From positions 1 through 64,000 of the forward strand of contig JAAVTG010000868.1 in assembly GCA_011947345.1 (NCBI GenBank): a DNA stretch of 64,000 bases. Reading direction: 5' to 3'. This DNA is from Phytophthora quininea (taxonomy: Eukaryota; Oomycota; Peronosporomycetes; Peronosporales; Peronosporaceae). Position numbers and translations under genes: made by a program. The stretch's first letter is position 1, and the number at the start of each line of letters is the position of its first letter. Positions 21,335 through 32,633 of the stretch are shown here, piece after piece. The notes under the pieces were generated by a model that was given only the letters and a program-made list of their open reading frames with translations, searched no databases and had not been told where the DNA came from.

Positions 21335-24031
21335 CTATGGAGCTTGGCGCTCCGACGACAGCAAACTCGTGCAGGCAGTCAGTACGCGCAGGACCTCGTC
21401 CGGATCCTCCAAGTAATACTGGGCGCGACTCACTTTCATCCCCACTGTGCACGTGTAGCAGTTGCTACCTTGCACCACGTCAAACATGTCTTCGTCTGTG
21501 CGCTCGTCGCCCAGCGCGAGGATAAAGTCAAAGTCGAGCGCCGTAAAGTACGGCGTCTCGCTTTCATACTCGAGGATGCGGCTGACTGCGCGGCCCTTGT
21601 TGACACGCCACGGGCGGATCATGACGTATTTCTTAATTCGACACATGACCACCACGACGGGGAGGTCGCGCAGCATCTGATCGAAATGCAGTTGCATGTC
21701 CTTGGCTTGTTTCAAGCCAAACGTGGGGTCTGCGTCTCGAAAGTGCCACGTGTAGCAGCAGTCCTTGACGTCCAGAAGCGAGCCGGGGTTCGCTCGGTAA
21801 AGTGCTCGAGTATACTCTCCACTTCGTCGCGCCAGTCTAGCTCAACATCGCTAAACATGCATTGCCACGGCACTCGATCGAGGACTACGTCGTCATAACC
21901 TCCTGAAGCCACGCCGCCATTACCAGAAGAAGAGCTCGGCGTCACCAGGCTATCATCACTACCTGGTATCTGTTCTGTTTGGTGTGGCAAGTCTTCCAAA
22001 GGATCCTCCAAGTCGAGCGCCGATGGATGTTTGGACGCAGGACGGAACCAATAGCCATGCTCTGCAGCTAATCCCACACGAGGGAGGTGGCTGAACCATT
22101 CCTGTAGACGATTCTTGTTCCTTCCACTGACAATATACACAGTGTTTCGTGGGTCTGCAGTGAGACCTTCGAGACATGAGAGCAGTGCTGCTGAAGGTTC
22201 TGCTAGCTCCTCCATGCTTTGGTAATTCACAAGTGTACCATCGTAGTCCAGTAGAAACAGTCGACGTTGGCTCCGTTCGTAGTATCCAAGCAACTGGGCC
22301 GTGTCCAGCTTATCCAAGCGGTTGTATTCTTGAGCAGTAGCAGCAGCCTACACCAAACACAAATGAGCTTTCATTGCAGTTATACCATAAAATAACCAGC
22401 CAAACCTCGTTCAGCGCCGACATGATCCTTTGGGCCCACAGCGTCGACGTGTACGTGTTGACATACCGCGACAGCTGGTGGTGACGGATGCGCTTCGTCG
22501 TCGTGTTCATTCGAAGTGCCGTGTCGATGCTCGCCGCGACTTGCTCGATATGCATCGGATTCACTAGCAACGCTCCTTGGAAAGAGGAGGCGCATCCTGC
22601 AAATTCGCTATAGACTAACACCCCATGGCAGCTCTTCCTTTGGGCAGCGATGAACTCCATCGCCTGGAGATTGATTCCTTCTTTGATACTACTCACGATA
22701 GCGACGTCTGCGCAATTGTACAGCGCCACCAACTGATCGTGGTCGATGGACTGCTTAAGATAACGCACAGGACAGTACTCGGCTGTGCCGAACCGGCCGT
22801 TTACGCGCCCGACAAGCTCGTTGATCTGCCGGTTGAGCATTCGATACTGATACGCCGCCGTTCGTCCAGCGTCGCGCACTACAGCATATAGCACTACCTT
22901 ACCACGGTATTCCGGGTAGTGTTGCAACAAATATTCCATGGCCTCCAGCATTTCCGGGATCCCCTTGCAGAAGTCGAGCTTGTGCACGCCTACAATAATC
23001 TTCATGCCGTCTTGTTGACGCTGCAGAATCTCCACCTGGGCGTCTACTTTCGGCGTTAGTGTGTACTTGGCCGGATCGATGCCCATGGGGCAGATTCCGA
23101 GTGAAATAAGACGTCCATTGTATTCAACGCGACTGGGAGACGACTCCAACCCGAGCATGCGCGTGCACACGTTCAAAAAGTGCCGCACGTAGTCAAAGTG
23201 GTTGAACACGACCAGGTCAGCTCCTAGTACGCCATGCAGTAGTGCTTCTCTCACCGGTAGCATCTGAAAGAACTCGGAGGACGGGAACGGACAATGGAAG
23301 TAGAAGCCACAAGTAATGTCCGGGAAGCGGCGTCGTAGCAGACCGGGCAGTGCCATGAGCTGGTAGTCACATACCAGCACTAAATCGCCATCCTTATACA
23401 CCTCGGAGACTGCTTCAAGGAACTTTTGGTTGGCTGAACAATAGGCGTCGTACTTGTCGGAGAAGTTCTCGAGTAGACGGCTGTCACTTCGCTGCGGTAG
23501 CGAATGAAAGAGCGGCCAGAGCACCACATTGCAGAACTGGTTGTGGAATAGATCGAGGGTTTCAGCTCCTAGGAAAACGGGATGGCACTGGAAGTCCGTC
23601 TCCAGGCGACGACGCACTCCGTCCTGACTGGATTCGTCCACGACGGCGCCAGGCCACGAGACCCAGCGCACGGTGTTGCCTCGTCCTAGGAAGTCGATGG
23701 CGCTCTTAAGTCCCGTGTCTGACGCTGTGTAGTGCCAACTGTCGCCCCGCTCGGTCTTGACCATCCGCACGCAGCGCCGGAGCGAGCACACGAGGATCTG
23801 GTTGCTGTCGTGGGCCATGGGGATCGGCCCCAAGTTGCGCGATAGCGACGTGTAGCGCTGCGAGTCCTGGCGCACAGCCGCCAGCCGACGGTGCAGGTCG
23901 TGCAGCTGGTCCAGCAGCGAGCTCTCGCCCAGCTCTGTCAGACTCGGCGGCGGAGGCTCCACGTCCATCATCGACTGCAAGATACCCCGTTGGAGAAGAA
24001 AATATAGGATCTGCAACGTAGATTTACACAT
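21335..24031 (-). CDS. Bifunctional trehalose-6-phosphate synthase/phosphatase
   Basis: Makes trehalose in two steps from UDP-glucose and glucose 6-phosphate. The GT20 synthase half carries VLWPLFHSLPQ, GFYFHCPFPSSEFFQMLP, VGVHKLDFCKGI and VAIVSSIKEGINLQAMEF. A 58-base GT-AG intron (22348-22405) separates MSALNE from AAATAQEYNRLDK, in frame. The HAD phosphatase half has the nucleophile motif LLDYDGTL, VYIVSGRNK, LAAEHGYW and the acidic GDERTDEDMF. The frame breaks at 21784-21787 (GGGG); one more base cures it and restores the conserved DCCYTWH block. The start is either Met 24031 or the MMDVEP pair at 23971; the latter looks more natural. Roughly 880 residues, normal for oomycete and plant class II proteins. 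It stands head-to-head with START-FYVE pseudogene F, with almost no promoter space between. Confidence 0.93.
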
Positions 24032-24076
24032 CGCCTAAATCTGAAATGCACACAGATTTAGTGTGTCATCACAGAC

Positions 24077-24745
24077 AGAGGTGGACCACGTCTACCTCGA
24101 AGGCACCGGATATGTACGAGACGCCGACGGCAAGCAGCTTGGCTATCACCGTCTTCACTCCACTCCTGACATTCCCAACCGCATTCGCGGCAATATGAGC
24201 GCACTCGCGTTCTGGCAACAGGCCGGTCCCAATAAGCTGAACGTATGGGGAACGGCGGTGATGGATCCCGGAGGCGACTTCATCCGCGTTCTCATCGTGC
24301 CAGCCATGGCGGACGCCTTCCTCTCCAGCGCCAAGTACGTCTACTGCGGACGGATGAAGAAGCTCGCGTGGATGCTGGAGAAGCGATACCAAGAGTCCAA
24401 GCAGCACGGCGCTCCCAGCAAGCAAGCCGTTTGCGTGACGTGCACGGCGGCTATCAGTGGACGTCGACTCGGTGATTTCGGCAAGAGCAACAGCACCTGC
24501 AAGATCTGCTTCGGCTTTGTTTCCACGCCTGCATGGTTACTCACAAGCTGAGCTTCGTGGACCCGGACTTGCTGCTCTCGCAACGCAACATCACCTTCTG
24601 CACGGCGAGGTGACTAGTATGAGCACGACCGACGTTGTTCGTGCCATGATGTTGGGCACCAAACCTCACAGTGCACTATCAGCGACTCAGTCGGTGTCCT
24701 CGACCAACAATTCGATCTCCAGCTACTCACTGCAGGGTAGTGGAT
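24077..24745 (+). pseudogene. START-FYVE-like protein, copy F (5'-truncated pseudogene)
   Basis: Begins abruptly inside the START domain at HVYLEGTGYVRDADG. The N-terminal half is missing. Relative to copy G it has lost 15 bases between CACTC repeats (near 24157). One base is lost in the finger near 24521 (GTTTCCAC), shifting frame before HACMVTHKLSFVDP. It shares with copy G a 10-base deletion near 24607 that removes the codons between FCTA and EVTSM. The tail ATQSVSSTNNSISSYSLQ is in the last frame. It sits about 50 bases upstream of the trehalose synthase gene on the other strand. Confidence 0.85.
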
Positions 24746-25164
24746 CACAGATCCCCCATGTTCGGTGTGTCAATGTGAAATATGATGTCGATGCGGTTCC
24801 TAGACGTCCAACGCTTTTCGATGTAACTCGCGACACCTTATCTGGGCCGTTGGCCACCGAGCCCACGTCCTGGACCTGCTCCACGCAGATGCTTTCATCC
24901 TGTCGCTTGCCCGAAAATCCGTGGACACTGGCCCTTGCAGGCGGAGAGTGTCGGGCGCTCGTGGCTGGCCATGACACTCGTTTCCATGAAAAGCCAACGC
25001 AAGAGATTGTCGGGACAGATGGGGTCGCTGGCGTTCTACACCTCCATCACGGCAGCTCTGCTTGAGGCAGAAGGAGTCGGGGTGACAGTCACAAACGATT
25101 TCACCCCCACCCTCCCAGTTGGTCTTCCTTCATCTTCACCTGGAGATATCTCAATCCCCACCCC

Positions 25165-26301
25165 ATGAAAGGTCGATTCGTGGTGAATCCGTTCCCGACG
25201 GTGCCCTTGACGCCTTCCGATCAGAAACAACTGCACGAATTGGTGCGGTCGCTCGTCAAAGGCAACCTGGAGCGATACATCTCATTCCTCAAGACCGATA
25301 ACAGCAAAGTAGACTTGACGCGATGGAAGCTCATCAAGACGCGCGAGACGGCCAAAGTGTACTGCGAGAAGCCTCCCGAGGGCAAAGTGGATAGTCAGGA
25401 CCTACCGTCGCTCTTGTGCGTCGGCACGATCGACGGAACGCTGGAGGACGCCATGTTCGGGGTCGTCAATCCGACATTAGAAGTGATGCGGATCAAGGCG
25501 TCGTACGTCGGCGACCTCAGCGGCGCCGCGGTGTTGGCCACCGTCGAGGAACCGACCTTTGACGAACCGTTCAAGTCGCTGGTAGTCAAGTGGATGGAGC
25601 TGGATATCCCGCTGCACTCGATGAACCTGGTCAAGAACCGCGACTACATCTACGCCGAGGCCACCGATATCATCGACCTGCCGAGCGGCGAGCGGGTGGG
25701 CTACCACTTGCTACACTCCATCAACTTCCCGCAGACGACGGACCTGCCCAACCGGATCCGCGGGCACTTGTCGATCGGTGGCTTCTTCCGTCAGGTCGAG
25801 CCCAATGTGGTCGAGATTTACGTCACCGGCATCATGGACCCCACGGGAGGAATCATCCGCCGCCTTGTCGTGCCAAACATGGCGAATACGTTCCTCTCCA
25901 CGCTCAAGTACGCCCACTGCGGCCAGATGAAGAAGCTGGCGTGGATGTTGGACAAGAAGTACAAGGAGTCGAGACAACTGGGCACGCCCAACAAGAAGCT
26001 CCAGTGCGAGACCTGTCGAGCCGCCATCACCGGCCGGAAGCTCGGCGATTTTGGCAAGACCGACGCCACATGCAAGCTCTGCTTCAGCTACGTGTGCCAC
26101 TCGTGCAAGATCCACAAGAAGATCAGCTTCGTGACGCCCGACTTGTTGCTGGCCCGGCGGAAGGTGACCTTCTGCTCGATCTGCCTCAACGAGGTGGTTC
26201 AATCCGACGCGACCGAGGCCGCGCGAGCACAGATCCTAGAGAACTACCCGGTGAACCACCACCTTTCCACGACTTCAGAGACTAATAGCAGTAGCAGTTG
26301 A
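25165..26301 (+). CDS. START-FYVE-like protein, copy H (intact)
   Basis: Intact 378-residue member starting MKGRFVVNPFPTVPL. START-like blocks LLCVGTIDGTLEDAMFGVV, SYVGDLSGAAVLATV, VVKWMELDIPL, KNRDYIYAEATDI, GYHLLHSINFPQTTDLPNR and KYAHCGQMKKLAWMLD. The FYVE-like finger has CETC, TCKLCFSYVCHSC and FCSICL, each with full CxxC pairs and the FGKTD linker. The tail is short and Ser-rich. Compared with copy E it has a shorter linker between WKLIKTRETAKVY and the first START strand. Clearly functional by sequence; subcellular location and ligand unknown. Confidence 0.9.
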   Translation: MKGRFVVNPFPTVPLTPSDQKQLHELVRSLVKGNLERYISFLKTDNSKVDLTRWKLIKTRETAKVYCEKPPEGKVDSQDLPSLLCVGTIDGTLEDAMFGVVNPTLEVMRIKASYVGDLSGAAVLATVEEPTFDEPFKSLVVKWMELDIPLHSMNLVKNRDYIYAEATDIIDLPSGERVGYHLLHSINFPQTTDLPNRIRGHLSIGGFFRQVEPNVVEIYVTGIMDPTGGIIRRLVVPNMANTFLSTLKYAHCGQMKKLAWMLDKKYKESRQLGTPNKKLQCETCRAAITGRKLGDFGKTDATCKLCFSYVCHSCKIHKKISFVTPDLLLARRKVTFCSICLNEVVQSDATEAARAQILENYPVNHHLSTTSETNSSSS

Positions 26302-27420
26302 GAAGAGAAGTCAATGCCAACGTCTAGTTATGAGAGTTCAGAAGTCTTTCGGACAATTCACCCGATTGCGTGAAGTTGCTTGCATATCTTGGGGCGTAAT
26401 GGATCATCGTGGATGGGGGCAGCGCGTTGAGCAACAAGTTCAGCTCAAACAAAGTTCTGGCTGAGTTAGCGGCGACCGAAGGCTCGTCCACCAGCCAATT
26501 CTTTCTGTGAAGGTAAACGAAAGTGGTCTGAATGATGAATGGCTGTCTGTCGAGGTCTGCTTACCTTTGGGTGAAACGATTGCGTCGTCGGTGCTACCTT
26601 GTCGTCCAGCTGGACGCGATTCTGGTGGCCGAGCAGGTCCATTACGATCCGAAAGAGGGTTCCGATTCCGCTGCCTGCCTGGCGTCGCAGGGCTTGCTCC
26701 CAAAGCGGCTGTGTGGACGACTAAACCCCGTCGTCTCGGCCGGAGTGCGTCCATGTACATCCTGGAGACAGCGGGGTCTTCAACGATCTTCAGCTAGATC
26801 TTGACCAAGCAAGCGAACTGAAGCGTAGCATGAAGTTCCTTCCAGGAGGTCAAGTCACGGCCGGGCATCGCCGATAAATCTCTTAACGGCCCGCCCATGT
26901 GGTTTCCAGCGACCGTCGGAGACGCAGCAACTTCATCATGAAGTTTCCCGCGTACTGTAACACCGAGAACGCTGAACTTCTGAAGTTGTAGCCAGTGCAG
27001 ACGTTGACTGGAGACGAGCATCTTCAGAAAGGGGTTCCGGTGCGAGTCTCGACGTGAATTCGCCTTGATATTACAGCCGCATTACGACCTGGAGATCTCA
27101 GAGATCTCCAGGACGAGCAAGCTGCAGCTCGCCTGCACTCCCATGTGGAGAACCACTCGATGTCCATAATCGCATCCTCGTTGAAGGTGTTGCAGTGGAG
27201 ACCCGTTTGCGACCGCCACGACAACTTGATCGAGCCAAAGATAAGCGGTCGACCCTATTGTATCCCCGTCACGTATCCAGCAGCGTACACCAGTTCTGTC
27301 AACGGCGGTTGTCTCTGCTTACTCTTCTTGCTCCACCTACCAAACGCGAAAGCGACCGCAAGCGCAAGCTCGCCAACCATTTCGGAATCAACTCTTGCAT
27401 CGCAGGCCCCGCATTGTACC
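26302..27420. other. Intergenic between START-FYVE copies H and I
   Basis: About 1.1 kb. Open stretches on both strands (for example 26507-26804) show no recognisable domain. A perfect palindrome at 27089-27111 (CTGGAGATCTC, A, GAGATCTCCAG) is the only distinctive structure. Confidence 0.4.
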
Positions 27421-28674
27421 ATGGGCAAGGCAAAGCAGCAGCGGTTCACGGCCAGTCCGTTCGACGAGGTCGGATTGACCATGGGAGACCGAGAGCAACT
27501 TGAAGCGTTGGCGCAGACCTTCGTCTCCGACAACCTGCGTCAATATCTGGCACATACAGCTACGGGGCTGGATAAGGTCGACGAGCGGCGGTGGAAGGTG
27601 GTCAAGTCCAAAGAAGCGCTCAAAGTCTACGCCGAGCGATCCCAGCGCGACATGGCTCGACGAGCTCGTAAGCCGTCGAGCGAGGCCAGCCGCTCCATCG
27701 ACGAAGACGACGCCGACTACCAAGTCTCGGAGCTGCCAGTCATGTTCAGCACCGGCACGTTGGTCGGCAACCTCGAGGACGTCATGTTCGGGGTCGTGAA
27801 CCCGACCCTGGAGATGATGCGTATCAAGTCTTCCTACGTCGCCGACGTGAGCGGCGCTGCTGTCCTGGCCTCGGTCGTCGAGCCGACAATGGACGATCCG
27901 TTCTGTTCGCTCGTCATCAAGTGGATGGAGATGGATCTGCCGCTCCGCAAGTCGGGGCTCGTCAAGAACCGCGACTACGTCTACATGGAAGCCACCGGTA
28001 TGGTGCAGCTCGGTCCCAACGGAGACCGTATCGGCTACCAGCTCCTGCACTCGGTGCACTTCCCGCAGACGGTGGACCGACCGCACAAGATCCGCGGTCG
28101 GCTGTCGCTCTGCAGCTTCTTCCGACAAACGAGTCCCGACACGGTCGAGCACTATTCCTCGGGGACGATCGACCCGGGTGGTGCCATTCCGCGGTCGTTG
28201 CTGGTGCGATCCACCGCCGCGCACATGTTGGCACCGCTCCGATACGCCTACTGCGGGCAGATGAAGAAGCTCACGTGGATCCTGCAGCAAAAGCGTGAAG
28301 AGCGGCGGTTAGGCGGCGGGCTTCACCATCCCGAGCATGTATGTGTAACCTGCCGGTCGAAGGCGGGTCACCTCTTTGGCTCCAAGTGCCGCATCTGCCA
28401 AGGCTCGCTCTGCATGTCGTGCTCGATCAAGAAGCGGCTGAGCTTCCTGACGCCCGACAGTTCGCTGGTGCAGCGCAAAGTGGCCGTGTGCACGTCCTGC
28501 ATGTTGGAAGGACTTCAAGCGAGTGCTGCAATCGCCGCTCGCGACCAACTCTTCGGACCCAGCACCTGCAGCGCCTTCGCCTCGGACTCGTTCTGCGAGA
28601 CGAGCAGCTCGGACCTGTCCGGGTCTTCGACGGCGTTCAGCCGTAGTCGTTTGAACTTCAAAATGGTAGCATAG
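27421..28674 (+). CDS. START-FYVE-like protein, copy I (intact)
   Basis: Intact 417-residue member. The open frame extends upstream to 27145, but ATG 27421 (MGKAKQQRFTASPFDEV) matches the family start. It has an extra acidic/Ser-rich insert of about 30 residues (RKPSSEASRSIDEDDADY) before the first START strand. Blocks: FSTGTLVGNLEDVMFGVV, SYVADVSGAAVLASV, IKWMEMDLPL, KNRDYVYMEATGM, GYQLLHSVHFPQTVDRP, RYAYCGQMKKLTW. The finger is CVTC...KCRICQGSLCMSC...VCTSC, all four pairs present, with a different linker (GHLFGSK instead of LGDFGKS). The tail is long and Ser-rich and ends FKMVA. Confidence 0.88.
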   Translation: MGKAKQQRFTASPFDEVGLTMGDREQLEALAQTFVSDNLRQYLAHTATGLDKVDERRWKVVKSKEALKVYAERSQRDMARRARKPSSEASRSIDEDDADYQVSELPVMFSTGTLVGNLEDVMFGVVNPTLEMMRIKSSYVADVSGAAVLASVVEPTMDDPFCSLVIKWMEMDLPLRKSGLVKNRDYVYMEATGMVQLGPNGDRIGYQLLHSVHFPQTVDRPHKIRGRLSLCSFFRQTSPDTVEHYSSGTIDPGGAIPRSLLVRSTAAHMLAPLRYAYCGQMKKLTWILQQKREERRLGGGLHHPEHVCVTCRSKAGHLFGSKCRICQGSLCMSCSIKKRLSFLTPDSSLVQRKVAVCTSCMLEGLQASAAIAARDQLFGPSTCSAFASDSFCETSSSDLSGSSTAFSRSRLNFKMVA

Positions 28675-29501
28675 CAGAGAAGTGGTGGGGGTATGTCTGT
28701 CGACCCCATGCAGTGAATATGAGCAGCAATTTATGACCCCCCCCGTCATGTCGAGATCAGTCTTTGGCTGTGCATGTCTTCCGCGCTGCTAACGTCAAAG
28801 AGCTTTGATGGCGTCAGCTCTAGCTCGACAACTACGAATGCTGATTTCTCGAGCGATGACAGGAGAAAATCGGCGTTAGAACCACCGTCGGGATTCAAGA
28901 TGAAAGCCATCGACATCGACAGCGTCGACCCGACGAAAGCTCGCGCGGTGGCAGATCGTTCAAGCAATTGGCAGTGACGAGGCACTGCCCCGCAGATTTC
29001 AAAGCCGGGCTGGAGTTGACAAGTTGATGGATAACGCGCGGTCGCCCATAAGTTGTTGTGTCCACAACGACACACGTTGGTCGACTACCATGCGCTTCCT
29101 ACGCTCACGGGACCAGTCCAACGTGTCTTTCGAGTTCCCTGTGTTCATCTGCAGCGCTAAGCTTTATTGCGAACCACACTGTGTTTGTTGACACCATGCT
29201 CGGATTCGACGAACTTGAATCGAGGTCTTCATTCCAAGCTAGCGCGGAGGCTCGATTTGGATGGCAGACCCTGGCGACTTGTGCTTTGATCCTGGCGACA
29301 GGTGAATTTGAGCAGCGTTCCCTGCAAAGACTGCGCTGCAGCTCGTCAACCACAACGTCCCGACCTTTGCGTTGTCAAAGTACCGCGCACGTGACCGATG
29401 CAGGCTGCAGCTGGCAGAAGTCTCGTTGAACTGTTGACTCACGACCTGCCAGGTAAACACTCACTTGTCGATCTGCAGTAGACCTCGATCCTCCCCGAGC
29501 A
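28675..29501. other. Intergenic between START-FYVE copies I and J
   Basis: About 830 bases. A plus-strand open stretch 28774-28977 (SSSSTTTNADFSSDDRR...) has the Ser/Thr composition of START-FYVE tails but lacks any diagnostic block; it may be a tail relic or chance. Confidence 0.35.
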
Positions 29502-30625
29502 ATGACGAAAGACCGCTTCGCCGTCAACCCGTTCCCTGCTGTACAAGTGTCCGCAGCAGAACGCCGGCAACTCATCGACCTGGTGAACCGATACGTGACC
29601 GAGTATTTCCGCAAATACGAGGAATTTGTCGTCGTTCACCACCGCCAAGTGTACGAGCAGCGATGGAAGCACGTCAAGTCCAAGGACAACTTGCACGTCT
29701 ACACAGCGCGGACAGGGGACAAGAACCTCCCGGTGATGCTGAGTGTCGGGACGTTCGTCGGTCAGATGAACGACCTCATGTTCGGCGTCGTCAATCCGAC
29801 ACTCGACGTCATGCGCATCAAAGCGTCGTACGTCCACGACCTCGACAGTGCTGCGGTGGTGTGTCCGGTGGTGGAACCGACCGAAGAGGAGCCCTTTAAC
29901 TCACTTGTTATCAAGTGGATGACGATTGATGTGCCGCTGCAATCCACCAACCTGGTCAAGAGTCGAGACTACGTGTACATCGAAGCCACGGGGATCTTGC
30001 ACTTCGCCAACGGCGACCGGGTCAGGTATCACTTGCTGCATTCGGTCGACTTTCCGCAGACCAAGCCGCTTCCGAATTCAATCCGAGGCAACCTGTCCAT
30101 CTGCGGGTTCTTCCGGCAGATCGGCTACAACGCCATCGACAACTTCGCGAGTGGCACGGTTGATCCTGGCGGCGAAATCTTGAGGCTTTTGTTGATCCCT
30201 GCGGCTGCCGCGGCGCTACTGTCTGCAACCAACTACGTGTACTGCGGGCAAATGAAGAAGATCTCGTGGATGCTGCAGCGCCGACATTCGTCCGTCTGTC
30301 GCCACGGCCACGTGCTCAGCAGAGATCAATGTGTAACTTGCACCAAGAAGACAAGCAAAGGCATCGGCAGCTTCGGTTGTGGTACCTGCAAGCTCTGCTT
30401 CGGCTGTGTATGCATCGATGCAAGATCCGCAGACGCATTAGCTTCATCGCGCTGGATAGCCAGCTAGTCCAGCGGAAGATGACCTTCTGCGCCAAGTGCG
30501 TGAACGAAGCCACAAAGTGTGACGCGTTAGCTCCCGCTCGAGACCAAGCGGTAGGCTATGCAGCGTATAACGCATTCCCGACGTCGTCGCGGTCCGATTC
30601 GACTGAGGTTTCCATCTGCAACTGA
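29502..30625 (+). CDS. START-FYVE-like protein, copy J
   Basis: Starts MTKDRFAVNPFPAVQV and belongs to a subgroup with copies K, L and M (KDRFxVNPFP, MLSVGTFVGQMNDLMFG, SYVHDLDSAAV, KWMTIDVPLQSTNLVK, EATGILHFANGDRV, ATNYVYCGQMKKISWMLQRR). The finger has CVTC, TCKLCFGCVC then a one-base slip near 30415; the other frame resumes RCKIRRRISFIALDSQLVQRKMTFCAKC and the tail to the stop at 30625. The single lesion lies where one missing base would do; it could be an error or a young pseudogene. In the frame as given, translation ends at 30467 without the last two zinc ligand pairs. Confidence 0.75.
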
Positions 30626-30878
30626 TGAGCTAGCACCTCCACGTCTAGTATCGCAAGAAGCTGTCCAGGTTGCTAAGAGTTTTTAAAACATGAAGATGAT
30701 TCCACGGTCGTGATTGTCCCCCAAAACTTCGTGAGCAAGGCCAGCAACGCAGGGTCCCATCTCTGCGCAAGCGACCACCACGGAGGGATACATCGCGTGC
30801 TCAACGCGAGGCTTTCGGAACCACAGTCTCCGTTCTGCTGGCGGTCGCTTAAGAAATCAGAACAAGCAGAGCATTTCG

Positions 30879-32029
30879 ATGGGGAAGGACCGCTTCCAGT
30901 CGAATCCGTACCCGGGACTTGTGCTCTCGGACGAGGACCACACGCTGCTGCTTGACCTGGTCGACACCCTCATCCAGCAGAACTTTGACAAGTACCAACG
31001 TTTCGTCGATCACGACGAACGCAAGGTCGACCCAGCTCGATGGAAGCACGTCAAGTCGCGAGGAGACATCCACGTCCATGTCCGACGTGACGCACCGGAG
31101 GAGAAGCAACGGGGACAGAACGGTGGAGATATTCCAGTCATGCTCAGTGTGGGCACGTTCCCAGGGAATATGGACGACCTCATGCTAGGCGTCATGAATC
31201 CGACATTGGATACCATGAGGATGAAGGCCTCGTACGTCCACGACGTCAATGATGCAGCTGTACTGGCCCCGATCATCATACCGACCGAGGAAGACCCTTT
31301 CCTCTCCGTCGTCGTCAAGTGGATGCAGCGAGACTTGCCGTTGGAGTCTACCAACCTCATCAAGAACCGAGACTTTGTCTACGTCGAGGCCACCGGCATC
31401 CTGCACTTCCTCAACGGCGAGCGGGTGGGCTACCACCTTATGCACTCGATCGACTTCCCCAGACCAAACCACTTCCTAATGTGGTGCGCGGTAACTTGTC
31501 GATCTGCTGCATGTTCCGTCAGCTCACAGAGTTCTTCATCGACAACCACTCGTTCAGTACGTTAGAACCGGGTGGAGATCTCCTGCGCTTCCTCATGCTG
31601 CCGATCGCTGCGGAATGTCTGCTATCCGCCACCAACTACGAGCCTTGTGGGCAAATGACCAAACTCATGTGGATGTTGCAGCGTCGTCGCTCCGAGAGAC
31701 CTCAAAGCGAGGCCAATGGCTGCCTAACTTGCACCAAGAGCATTGCGGACGGCACTTTCGGGGCTATCGGACGCAGTACTTGCAAAATCTGCTTCCGAGG
31801 CATCTGCCGATCGTGCAGAGTCCGCAAACGCATCAGTCTCATCGCCCCCGACGGGAAATTGATGCAGCCGAAGGTGACATTCTGCGTACTGTGCGTGTCC
31901 GAGGCATCGAAGCTGGATGCTTTGGAAGTTGCGCGAGATATGGCCAAGGGCTACGCCACCAGCAAAATCCACGCGTCGTCTCTGGATACGTCTTCATCGT
32001 TGTCGGACATTCACTCAGAGATCTCGTGA
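30879..32029 (+). CDS. START-FYVE-like protein, copy K
   Basis: Starts MGKDRFQSNPYPGLVL. START-like blocks: MLSVGTFPGNMDDLMLGV, SYVHDVNDAAVLAPI, VVKWMQRDLPLESTNLIKN, EATGILHFLNGERVGYHLMH. The frame breaks at 31457-31460 (CCCC); one extra C restores FPQTKPLPN and the rest reads through GGDLLRFLMLP, ATNYEPCGQMTKLMWMLQ, CLTC, TCKICFRGICRSC, FCVLC and a Ser-rich tail to 32029. Here the YVYCGQM block is changed to YEPCGQM. All zinc ligands are kept. I regard the break as a homopolymer error. Confidence 0.78.
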
Positions 32030-32151
32030 ACCATCAGCCAGATAGCTAAGATGTCTCCAAATATTAATTCCTGACTTGCAGTCGTCTGCATCAATCAATT
32101 CCTTTTCGCTTGGTGTCGATCGACCATTTCCCTTTTGGCAAAGTCGTATTC

Positions 32152-32633
32152 ATGGCCACCGTGCCCGTGGAGCCTTCCTACCAGGACTTAGCCCAGCTAT
32201 TGCGCGATATCGAGGCTCGCCTCCAGCAGCAACTTTTGGACAACCAACGAAAGCAAGAAGAACAATTTTGGGAGCTTGAAGCGGAACTTGCCGCCACTGA
32301 AGTGAAACTCGCCGAGCTCGACGTGGGGATCAAGCACCTCCGCCCGCTTCTCGGGCTTACGACGAAAAGCGGAACGCTACAGGAATACTGCAACAAACTT
32401 GTTGCTTCCAAACGCCAAGTCGGCGAGTCGGGTGACGAGACGTTCGACCGCCTTCAAAGTTCAGGGGGCCTGACGCCTTGGAAGAATGGGCTCTGGAGAT
32501 GTACAACAAGGCAGCACACGATGACGTTTTTAACTCTGACAAAAGTGTCTTGGACGATGACGGGCTCTCGCAGGCCGATTTGGACTGTTTCGACATGATC
32601 TTCGAGGACGTCTACGGCGAATTACTAGCGTGA
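32152..32633 (+). CDS. Small coiled-coil protein
   Basis: ATG 32152 (MATVPVEPSYQDLAQLLRD) opens a protein of about 160 residues. Residues 10-65 form a strong coiled coil rich in Gln, Glu and Leu (LRDIEARLQQQLLDNQ, EEQFWELEAELAATEVKL). After SSGG the frame breaks at 32464-32468 (GGGGG). With one more base the frame continues PDALEEWALEMYNKAAHDD and ends in an acidic tail (DCFDMIFEDVYGELLA) at 32631-32633. Without it, translation ends at 32598. Function unknown. It lies 120 bases after START-FYVE copy K on the same strand and may share the chromatin context only. Confidence 0.5.

Noticed and set aside
27388..28290. A 300-codon antisense frame over START-FYVE copy I
   Set aside because: Repetitive His/Asp/Val-rich shadow typical of antisense to this family; similar shadows lie over copies D, E, H, J and M.
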